This document shows, in pieces, positions 1 through 6,434 of a DNA stretch of 14,267 bases. The DNA is taken from positions 1 through 14,267 of the forward strand of contig DATJHZ010000485.1 of NCBI GenBank assembly GCA_035493595.1. The letters run 5' to 3'. Source of the DNA: DATCRE01 sp035493595 (lineage in GTDB: Bacteria; Bacteroidota; Bacteroidia; Cytophagales; Cyclobacteriaceae). The notes below the pieces were generated by a model that ran no database searches, had not been told where the DNA came from, and saw only the letters and a program-made list of their open reading frames with translations. The position numbers were made by a program, and so were the translations under genes. Every line of letters starts with the position of its first letter. Within the stretch, counting starts at the first letter, position 1.

Positions 1-736
1 CGGAGGAGGAGCGAGGGGTATTGTTCACTTGGGTGTTTTAAAAGCACTTGATGAATTGGAATTACAATTCACACAAATGGCGGGCACAAGTGCAGGTTCA
101 ATTATTGGTTCTTTATATTCTTACGGTTATTCACCAGATGAGATTGTGAAGATTATTTCATCTACCAGTTTTTTTAAAGCGCTGAGACCAGCGTGGGCCC
201 TAACCGGATTGTTGACGCTTGATGGTTTGCGCGATGTTTTATTGAAACACATGCCTGAAAATAATTTCAGTGCCTTGAAAATTCCAATGACCATTGCTGC
301 AACAGAAATAAGAAAAGGTGAAGCGCATTACTTTACACAAGGCGAACTTATTCCGGCTATTCTGTCATCATGCTGTGTGCCCGCTATTTTTAATCCGATA
401 CAATTTAATGGCAATGTATATGTAGATGGCGGAATACTTGATAACCTTCCAGCCAGATCGATTCGGGATAAATGTGATTTTTTAGTGGGTTCGCATTGCA
501 ATCATATTGGCTCCGAAGTGGATGTCCGCAATATGAAAGTAGTTTTGGAAAGAAGTTTACTCATGGCGATCAACGGCAATACCAAACTAAGCAGGAGTTT
601 GTGTAACGTATTTATAGAGCCACCCGAAGTTGGAAAGATCAGCGCTTTCGAAATAGCTAAAGCCAAAGATCTTTTTGATATGGGTTATACATTTGCAAAA
701 GCAAATTTCAGTAAGACAGATTTCGAATTGAAATAA
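1..736 (+). CDS. Patatin-like phospholipase, N-terminus cut by window edge
   Basis: Putative lipid acyl hydrolase of the patatin family (Ser-Asp dyad). The frame is open from base 2 and begins inside the family's glycine-rich oxyanion-hole motif, GGGARG, followed by IVHLGVLKAL. The true start therefore lies a few codons left of the window, and the TTG at 29 is not the start. The nucleophile elbow GTSAGS has its Ser codon at 89-91. The catalytic Asp lies in VYVDGG, about 112 residues later, as expected. About 245 residues are visible and only about 10 seem missing, which fits the short, single-domain bacterial form with no added membrane or binding domain. No signal peptide can be judged. The stop at 734-736 is one base from the ATG of hutU, so the two are probably cotranscribed and perhaps translationally coupled. 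Substrate unknown; family assignment firm. Confidence 0.93.
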   Translation, partial: GGGARGIVHLGVLKALDELELQFTQMAGTSAGSIIGSLYSYGYSPDEIVKIISSTSFFKALRPAWALTGLLTLDGLRDVLLKHMPENNFSALKIPMTIAATEIRKGEAHYFTQGELIPAILSSCCVPAIFNPIQFNGNVYVDGGILDNLPARSIRDKCDFLVGSHCNHIGSEVDVRNMKVVLERSLLMAINGNTKLSRSLCNVFIEPPEVGKISAFEIAKAKDLFDMGYTFAKANFSKTDFELK

Positions 737-737
737 T

Positions 738-2747
738 ATGAGTAGTCTTAGTTTTAAAGAACAGATTCTTCAAGGTATTCCATCGTCATTACCTCCGGTG
801 AAAGAATATGATCGATTGGTTAGTCATGCGCCAAAGCGAAAAGATATTCTCACGGCAGAAGAGAAAGTGCTCGCACTTAAAAATGCTTTGCGATATTTTG
901 ATCCGAAACATCACGAACTACTGGCCTCAGAGTTTTATGATGAGCTTCAGAAATTTGGCCGTATTTACATGTACAGGTTCAGACCTGATTATGAAATGCA
1001 TGCCAGAGCTATAACTGAATATCCTCATAGCTCTTTACAAGCAGCAGCAATTATGTTAATGGTTCAGAATAATTTGAATCCCGCTGTTGCTCAACATCCT
1101 CATGAATTAATTACCTACGGTGGCAACGGAGCAGTATTTCAAAACTGGGCTCAGTACCTGTTGACTATGCAATACCTCGCCACAATGACGGATGAACAAA
1201 CTCTGCATGTTTATTCCGGTCATCCTATGGGATTGTTTCCATCTTCAAAAGAAGCGCCTCGTGTTGTAGTGACCAACGGTATGATGATACCTAATTATTC
1301 CAAGCCCGATGACTGGGAGCGATACAATGCTTTAGGTGTTACGCAATATGGACAGATGACTGCAGGTTCATACATGTATATTGGTCCGCAAGGAATTGTT
1401 CATGGAACTACCATTACCATTTTAAATGCAGGTCGTAAAATTTCAAAGCAAGGTGAAGATCTCGCTGGTAAATTATTTCTTACCTCTGGCTTAGGAGGTA
1501 TGAGTGGCGCGCAACCCAAGGCTGGTAACATTGCAGGTTGTATTTCAGTGGTCGCAGAGGTGAATGCCAAGGCAACTCAAAAAAGACATGAACAAGGTTG
1601 GGTTGATGAAGTGATCACCGATCTTTCTGCTTTAGTAAAGCGTGTAATACTCGCCAAGAACTCAAAGGAAGTAGTATCCATTGCATATCAGGGAAATATA
1701 GTTGATGTATGGGAAGCTTTCGACAAACAAAATATTTTTGTCGACTTAGGTTCAGATCAGACATCACTTCATAATCCATGGGCAGGTGGTTATTATCCTG
1801 TTGGACTTACTTTTCAAGAAGCCAACGATGTTATGGTTTCTGATCCAGATCGATTTAAATCACTTGTTTATGAATCGTTGATCAGGCAAGTGAATGCTAT
1901 TAATAAGCATACAGCACGTGGTACTTATTTCTTCGATTATGGAAATGCATTTTTATTAGAAGCATCTCGAGCCAAAGCTGATGTAATGTCAGCGAATAAT
2001 ATTGACTTTCGATATCCATCATACGTTCAGGACATCATGGGTCCTATGTGTTTTGATTATGGCTTTGGTCCGTTCCGTTGGGTTTGTACTTCTGGTAAAA
2101 CTGAAGATTTAGATTTTACCGATGCCATCGCTGCTGAAGTGTTGGAAGAGATTGCAAAAACTTCTCCACCAGAAATTGAATCTCAATTAAAAGATAATAT
2201 CAAGTGGATCAGGCAAGCGAAGCAAAATAAATTAGTGGTTGGGTCGCAAGCACGCATTTTATATGCCGATGCATTAGGTCGCATGAAAATAGCGGAGGCT
2301 TTTAATAATGCTATCCGGGCTGGCAAGATTGGTCCTGTTGTTTTGGGGAGAGATCACCACGATGTTAGTGGAACCGATAGTCCATATCGCGAAACTTCTA
2401 ATATTTATGATGGTTCACGATTCACAGCTGATATGGCCATTCATAACGTTATAGGAGATTCTTTCAGAGGAGCAACGTGGGTTTCCATCCATAACGGCGG
2501 TGGCGTTGGCTGGGGCGAAGTAATGAACGGTGGATTTGGTATGGTATTGGATGGTACACCGGGAGCAAGTGATCGGTTGAAGAGAATGCTTCATTTCGAT
2601 GTTAACAATGGTATTGCCCGGCGTGCCTGGGCCAGAAATGAACATGCTATTTTTGCCATTAAACAGGCTATGGAGAAGAATAACGAGATGAAAATAACGT
2701 TACCTAACTTTGTCGATGATAAATCGTTGAAGTTTTTAAACTTGTAG
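738..2747 (+). CDS. hutU: Urocanate hydratase (urocanase), long form
   Basis: Second enzyme of histidine degradation: converts urocanate to 4-imidazolone-5-propionate using tightly bound NAD+; cytosolic. Conserved blocks are clear: YGGNGAVFQNW near the N-terminal third, the NAD-binding region LGGMSGAQPKAGN (residues about 252-264), GPMCFDYGFGPFRW with Cys438 in the place of the catalytic-site Cys of bacterial urocanase, GRDHHDVSGTDSPYRET, and HNGGGVGWGEVMNGG near the C-terminus. At 669 residues it is over 100 longer than the usual bacterial enzyme (about 555) and near the animal UROC1 length (about 676); this long class also occurs in Bacteroidota. The ATG at 738 follows the patatin stop by one base. 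No hutH, hutI or hutG is visible, so the rest of the pathway must lie elsewhere. Confidence 0.97.
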   Translation: MSSLSFKEQILQGIPSSLPPVKEYDRLVSHAPKRKDILTAEEKVLALKNALRYFDPKHHELLASEFYDELQKFGRIYMYRFRPDYEMHARAITEYPHSSLQAAAIMLMVQNNLNPAVAQHPHELITYGGNGAVFQNWAQYLLTMQYLATMTDEQTLHVYSGHPMGLFPSSKEAPRVVVTNGMMIPNYSKPDDWERYNALGVTQYGQMTAGSYMYIGPQGIVHGTTITILNAGRKISKQGEDLAGKLFLTSGLGGMSGAQPKAGNIAGCISVVAEVNAKATQKRHEQGWVDEVITDLSALVKRVILAKNSKEVVSIAYQGNIVDVWEAFDKQNIFVDLGSDQTSLHNPWAGGYYPVGLTFQEANDVMVSDPDRFKSLVYESLIRQVNAINKHTARGTYFFDYGNAFLLEASRAKADVMSANNIDFRYPSYVQDIMGPMCFDYGFGPFRWVCTSGKTEDLDFTDAIAAEVLEEIAKTSPPEIESQLKDNIKWIRQAKQNKLVVGSQARILYADALGRMKIAEAFNNAIRAGKIGPVVLGRDHHDVSGTDSPYRETSNIYDGSRFTADMAIHNVIGDSFRGATWVSIHNGGGVGWGEVMNGGFGMVLDGTPGASDRLKRMLHFDVNNGIARRAWARNEHAIFAIKQAMEKNNEMKITLPNFVDDKSLKFLNL

Positions 2748-2797
2748 TGTGTTTTATAATAATGAACATTAAACTTTATTCGTTAACTAATCTAATT

Positions 2798-3394
2798 ATG
2801 AAAAAGAAATCGATCGTATTTGTTGTTGCCTTATTTGCGCTGATCTCAACAAGCACTTTAGCGCAGGTTAAAGTAGCCATTGGTGTAAAAGCGGGTCCTA
2901 ACTTTTCTACGGTAAATGCAAGTGATGCTGGTGCTACATACAAAAGCAGAACTGGCTGGCATGGTGGAGGTTTTGTATTATTTAAGTTATCGAAAATTGG
3001 TATTCAGCCAGAGGTATTATTCTCACAACAAGGCGCCAATGTTCATTACAGCACAAGTCAGCAAAGTGTAGATTTTAATTATGTCAACGTTCCAATTATT
3101 ATCAAGCTTTACACTGTACTTGGTATAAACCTGCAGGTTGGTCCTCAGTTTGGTTTTTTATCCAATAGCCCAACGGTGAGAGATCCTCAAGGACAAACTA
3201 TTGATAACGCATACAAAAAATCTGATATGAGTGCTGCTTTAGGCGTGGGTTGGGATTTACCACTTGGAATAACCCTTGATGCACGTTACAATCTTGGACT
3301 AACTAAAATCAACAATGATGCTGCCATGAGTACTGCAAAAAATCAGGTGTGGCAGGTATCGATAGGGTATAAGTTAATTCAGTTTGGAAAGTAG
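2798..3394 (+). CDS. Outer-membrane beta-barrel protein (PorT-like family)
   Basis: Small predicted outer-membrane barrel, 198 residues. I chose the ATG at 2798 because it gives a textbook signal peptide (MKKKSIVFVVALFALISTSTLA, cleaved before Gln). The in-frame GTG at 2747 would add 17 hydrophilic and mixed residues and overlap the hutU stop. The mature part starts GVKAGPNFSTV and has alternating amphipathic strands (IGIQPEVLFSQQG, FNYVNVPIIIKLY, GINLQVGPQFGFL, ITLDARYNLGLTKI), ending in VWQVSIGYKL. This matches the PF13568-type outer-membrane beta-barrel pattern common in Bacteroidota. Function unknown: such proteins are usually structural or of undefined role, and nothing links this one to histidine use except position 50 nt after hutU. 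An intrinsic terminator follows about 60 nt downstream. Confidence 0.9.
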   Translation: MKKKSIVFVVALFALISTSTLAQVKVAIGVKAGPNFSTVNASDAGATYKSRTGWHGGGFVLFKLSKIGIQPEVLFSQQGANVHYSTSQQSVDFNYVNVPIIIKLYTVLGINLQVGPQFGFLSNSPTVRDPQGQTIDNAYKKSDMSAALGVGWDLPLGITLDARYNLGLTKINNDAAMSTAKNQVWQVSIGYKLIQFGK

Positions 3395-3415
3395 TAAGTA
3401 ATCTTCTTGAGTTTA

Positions 3416-3429
3416 ACTCCTAATGGAGT
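3416..3429. repeat. Mini-palindrome ACTCC-TAAT-GGAGT
   Basis: A 5-bp perfect inverted repeat with a 4-nt loop just after the barrel gene. A sister element with the same arms lies at 3494-3507. Too short to be a terminator alone; it may be a dispersed intergenic element. Confidence 0.4.
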
Positions 3430-3454
3430 GACTCATTGCAAAATGGTTCAATTG

Positions 3455-3494
3455 AAAGGCTGCTCTATCTATTTGGAGTAGCCTTTTTATTTTG
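3455..3494 (+). terminator. Intrinsic terminator after the patatin-hutU-barrel set
   Basis: Left arm AAAGGCTGCTC (3455-3465) pairs with GAGTAGCCTTT (3476-3486) over 11 positions with one G-U wobble and a 10-nt loop, followed by a T-rich tract (TTTTTATTTT). It is placed to end transcription of the plus-strand genes from the left. Confidence 0.85.
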
Positions 3495-3507
3495 GACTCC
3501 ATTGGAG
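3494..3507. repeat. Mini-palindrome CTCC-ATT-GGAG
   Basis: ACTCC-ATT-GGAGGT element directly after the terminator tract. Four CTCC/GGAG pairs are perfect. Same arm sequence as the element at 3416-3429, so the two bracket the terminator hairpin. Confidence 0.4.
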
Positions 3508-3556
3508 GTTATTATAAATGAGATTTAAAAAGTGATGCCATGAGATAAAGTTATAA

Positions 3557-3595
3557 CACGGAGTTGCACAGAGGATACACAGAGTTTCACAGAGA
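3557..3595 (+). repeat. Four-unit degenerate tandem repeat, consensus CACAGAG
   Basis: Units CACGGAG, CACAGAG, CACAGAG and CACAGAG start at 3557, 3567, 3578 and 3588, a period of 10-11 nt, with variable 3-4 nt between cores. It lies between convergent genes and encodes nothing I can support. From memory, similar ACACAGAG-type strings recur in intergenic regions of several bacterial phyla; their role is not established. Confidence 0.7.
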
Positions 3596-3634
3596 ATATT
3601 TTATGTGATAAGTTTTTTTACTCAATGTGTCATC

Positions 3635-3664
3635 CCTCACCCGCGGAGAGGACCGAGGGTGAGG
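3635..3664. repeat. Intergenic stem-loop, CCTCACCC/GGGTGAGG
   Basis: A perfect 8-bp inverted repeat (3635-3642 with 3657-3664) around a 14-nt centre that can add an inner CGG/CCG stem. It ends 6 nt from the stop of the minus-strand gene at 3671, so its RNA hairpin would form at the 3' end of that transcript. No T-run follows directly on the minus strand; the nearest is about 10 nt further (the run at 3613-3619 read in reverse). It resembles dispersed GGGTGAGG-type repeats more than a classic terminator. Confidence 0.6.
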
Positions 3665-3670
3665 CTAATG

Positions 3671-4927
3671 TTATGTCTTTTGTTTCTTCTTCTTAGCTGC
3701 CGGAAACAGGATGTTATTTAGGATAAGTCTGTATCCTGCTGAGTTAGGATGCAGATTGAGATCCGTAGGCTCTTCACCAACCTGGTGTTGATAATCTTCA
3801 GGATCATGTCCGCCATAAAATGTCCAGAAGCCTTTGCCAAACACACCGTGGATATACTTGGCTTCTTTGATGTCATGATTCTCACCCATAATAACTACAT
3901 CAGGTTTGATGAGTTCTTTTTTGAAACCTGTTGTTTGTCCGAAGAAGCCTGGAATAACCCGCGTATGATTTTGTGTTAGCATTGTTGGTATAGGATCCCA
4001 CTTGGCGGAGAACTCAAATAAACTGAAGTAATCATTGTCCTGACGAAGACCACGTTCATTCGGTTGATTGTCAATATCTGAAAATTCATATTGATAAGGA
4101 TCGCGCACTAATCTGAAATTGGTAAACGCGAAAGTATTGTCATAATTAAGTTTCTCCTGTGCGTTTGGATCAGCGGCATCACCATCATACATGCGCTCAC
4201 AGATATCAACACCATCAGCAGCGAGTGCAATGTCATAACTATCCGTAGCGCTGCACATGGCAAACAAAAAGCCGCCGCCTGTAACAAACTCTTTAAATTT
4301 TTTAACAACAGCTAACTTTAACTGTGATACTTTATGAAAGCCATGTTTACGGGCCATGTCTTCTGACTCTTGTTGTTGTTCAACATACCATGGCATGTTG
4401 TTGAATTGGCTATAGAACTTTCCATATTGTCCCGTGAAGTCTTCGTGATGCAAATGCAGCCAATCATATTTGGGTAAAACACCTGCTAAAACCTCATCAT
4501 CAAAAATAACATCATAAGGTATTTCGGCATAGGAGAGTACCAGTGTAACAGCATCATCCCAGGGTTGTTTTGTTTTAGGCGAGTATACAGCAATACGGGG
4601 ATACTTTTCCAGCTTCATCAGATCATAGTTAAGCGCCGGGCTGGCCATTTCATTTATGATCTGATTTGTCTGGGCATCTGATATAACTTCAAAACTCACC
4701 CCTCTTACAACGAGTTCATTTTGTATGGCCGGATTATAGGAGCACATAAAACTACCCCCCCGATAATTTAGAAGCCAGTCCACTTCTATTTCGGCCTTCA
4801 AAATCCAGTAAGCTATGCCATACGCTTTTAAATGGTTGGTTTGGGACTCATCCATGGGAATGAGGATGGAATTGGCTCGGGAAACCCCGCAGATCAATAA
4901 TAAAGCAAACAAAATCACGCTACGCAT
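3671..4927 (-). CDS. Secreted conserved protein with glutamine-amidotransferase/ThuA-like core, function unknown
   Basis: A 418-residue exported protein. A short signal peptide (MRSVILFALLLICGVSRA, then NS) is followed by LIPMDESQTNHLKAYGIAYW. The core alternates predicted strands and helices: RIAVYSPKTKQPWDDAV (residues about 111-127), YDWLHLHHEDF (154-164), and FVTGGGFLFAMCSATDS (214-230). Cys225 sits after a Gly-rich strand much like the nucleophile elbow of class I glutamine amidotransferases, or the equivalent turn in ThuA-like proteins. Near the C-terminus come GEN-H (348-351), FYGGHDPEDYQH and a basic end, KKKKQK. I recall similar Bacteroidota proteins carrying the label asparagine synthetase B, but I see no synthetase domain and do not support that name. 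The start is backed by a good AGGAAGG ribosome-binding site 5 nt upstream. Catalysis is unproven. Confidence 0.75.
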   Translation of the reverse strand: MRSVILFALLLICGVSRANSILIPMDESQTNHLKAYGIAYWILKAEIEVDWLLNYRGGSFMCSYNPAIQNELVVRGVSFEVISDAQTNQIINEMASPALNYDLMKLEKYPRIAVYSPKTKQPWDDAVTLVLSYAEIPYDVIFDDEVLAGVLPKYDWLHLHHEDFTGQYGKFYSQFNNMPWYVEQQQESEDMARKHGFHKVSQLKLAVVKKFKEFVTGGGFLFAMCSATDSYDIALAADGVDICERMYDGDAADPNAQEKLNYDNTFAFTNFRLVRDPYQYEFSDIDNQPNERGLRQDNDYFSLFEFSAKWDPIPTMLTQNHTRVIPGFFGQTTGFKKELIKPDVVIMGENHDIKEAKYIHGVFGKGFWTFYGGHDPEDYQHQVGEEPTDLNLHPNSAGYRLILNNILFPAAKKKKQKT

Positions 4928-5096
4928 CGTACACCTTCCTTAATTGTACACTAAAATTACCAAATTGCTGTAAAAAAGAGACCTTATATCAGGTATCTAT
5001 TTTCTGGTTATTAACGAATTTTAAGAAAAATAAACGAAGGTTCTGTAACATTAGTAGTGGTTTTATCAACTTATTAACGTTCACAAATTTGTACGA
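4928..5096. promoter_or_regulatory. Divergent intergenic region
   Basis: 169 AT-rich bases between the starts of the minus-strand GATase-like gene and the plus-strand permease. Both promoters should lie here. I found no perfect TAnnTTTG (-7) element on either strand, so I place no promoter. The minus-strand gene has an AGGAAGG ribosome-binding site (about 4933-4939 read in reverse); the permease has none. Confidence 0.4.
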
Positions 5097-6332
5097 ATGG
5101 GCATAATAGAAAACATAAGAGAAGGACTTCGGGCAATCCAGGCAAATATGCTTAGGTCTGTATTAACGGCACTAATTGTTGCTATTGGCATAACCTCCCT
5201 GGTGGGCATTCTTACAGCTATTGATGGCATAGAGTTTTCGGTGAATGATAGCCTGTCGTCATTGGGTGTTAATACTTTTGATATTCGTTCAAAAACAAAC
5301 CGTGGAGGATTTAACAATGGTGTTACTGAGAAATCATATCCACGTGTTACGCTTACAGAGGCCTACCAGTTTGCTGATCAGTTTAAGGTACCTAGCACCA
5401 TCAGTATTTCATCCAGGCTAAGTGATATAGCTGAGGTTAAAAGGCTCTCAAAAAAAACAAATCCCAATGTTGCAGTTAGCGGTATCAATGCAGACTATGT
5501 TTCCATTAAAGGTCTGTTGGTAAACAGAGGCAGAAATTTTTCCATGATCGATATTGAATATGGAACCCAGACTGTAATTCTCGGCTATAAAGTTTACACT
5601 ACATTATTCAAAGACTTTGAAGATCCTATTGGTAAAGAAGTAACATTCCTGGGTGCACAGTTTAGAGTGATTGGTATTTTGGGAGAGAAGGGTCAGCTAT
5701 CAGAAGATAATTATGACAACATGGTTCTCATCCCTATCATTAAAGCTAATCAGATGGCGCAGGGCAGAGGACTTTATTATGACCTCACCGTTGGTATCAA
5801 TGATCCATCGCAGATTGAATTTGCTATGGGCGAAGGCACCGGATTAATGCGGAAGATTAGACATGATCAGGTTGGAAAAGAAAATTCATTCGAGCTTGAG
5901 AAAAGTGAAACGCTTGCTGAAAACCTGGCCAGCATTACATCAGCATTACGCCTTGGTGGATTTGGTGTAGGATTTATAACACTTCTCGGGGCTTCTATTG
6001 CCTTGATGAATATCATGCTGGTTTCAGTAACTGAAAGAACGCGTGAGGTAGGTGTGAGAAAAGCACTTGGTGCAACACCATTACGCATCCGTCAGCAATT
6101 TGTCATTGAGGCTATTGTAGTTTGTTTGTTAGGTGGCATCACCGGTGTGATCCTCGGGATACTTGTTGGTAATGGAATTTCAAAGCTCATGGGCATTGAT
6201 GCCTTTTTAATTCCCTGGATGTGGATGACGGTTGGCCTTATTGTGTGTATTGTTGTTGGTCTTATCTCAGGTTATTATCCTGCGTATAAAGCATCCAAGC
6301 TCGATCCTATTGAGTCGTTGAGATTTGAGTAA
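5097..6332 (+). CDS. ABC transporter permease, MacB/FtsX type
   Basis: Inner-membrane permease of the type VII (MacB/LolC/FtsX-like) ABC superfamily, 411 residues with the usual four transmembrane segments. TM1 lies at about residues 18-42 (SVLTALIVAIGITSLVGILT). A large extracytoplasmic MacB-core-like domain covers about 45-285. The C-terminal FtsX domain has TM2 at about 289-311, TM3 at 337-361 and TM4 at 376-398. Diagnostic blocks are MNIMLVSVTERTREVGVRKALGA after TM2 and YYPAYKASKLDPIESLRFE at the end. In this superfamily the permeases act as mechanotransmitters, driving lipoprotein, peptide or drug export from the periplasmic side, with a separate ATPase. No ATP-binding subunit or adaptor gene flanks it here. 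Substrate unknown. A bidirectional terminator follows. Confidence 0.93.
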   Translation: MGIIENIREGLRAIQANMLRSVLTALIVAIGITSLVGILTAIDGIEFSVNDSLSSLGVNTFDIRSKTNRGGFNNGVTEKSYPRVTLTEAYQFADQFKVPSTISISSRLSDIAEVKRLSKKTNPNVAVSGINADYVSIKGLLVNRGRNFSMIDIEYGTQTVILGYKVYTTLFKDFEDPIGKEVTFLGAQFRVIGILGEKGQLSEDNYDNMVLIPIIKANQMAQGRGLYYDLTVGINDPSQIEFAMGEGTGLMRKIRHDQVGKENSFELEKSETLAENLASITSALRLGGFGVGFITLLGASIALMNIMLVSVTERTREVGVRKALGATPLRIRQQFVIEAIVVCLLGGITGVILGILVGNGISKLMGIDAFLIPWMWMTVGLIVCIVVGLISGYYPAYKASKLDPIESLRFE

Positions 6333-6360
6333 TGGTTGAAATCATTATAGATTAAAAATT

Positions 6361-6398
6361 AAAAGAGCTGGTTTATTATTAAGCCAGCTCTTTTATTT
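6361..6398. terminator. Bidirectional intrinsic terminator
   Basis: AAAAGAGCTGG (6361-6371) pairs perfectly over 11 bp with CCAGCTCTTTT (6384-6394) around a 12-nt AT loop. T-rich tracts follow on both strands (TTTTATTTTA on plus, TTTTAATTTTTAA on minus). It sits between the convergent permease and EEP-jacalin genes and can end both. Confidence 0.9.
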
Positions 6399-6434
6399 TA
6401 TAAGAAGTATTTTATTTACGATTGTAGATGAAAA

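Noticed and set aside
29..31. TTG as start codon of the patatin gene
   Set aside because: The frame continues left through GGGARG, an essential family motif, so the start is outside the window.
2415..2645. Antisense open frame inside hutU
   Set aside because: It overlaps the most conserved urocanase motifs and has no recognisable product; a by-product of constrained coding.
2747..2797. GTG start for the beta-barrel protein
   Set aside because: It overlaps the hutU stop and puts 17 extra residues in front of a complete signal peptide that starts at the ATG at 2798.
3557..3595. CACAGAG array as a CRISPR remnant
   Set aside because: Units are 7 nt with 3-4 nt gaps, far too short for repeats and spacers, and no cas gene is present.
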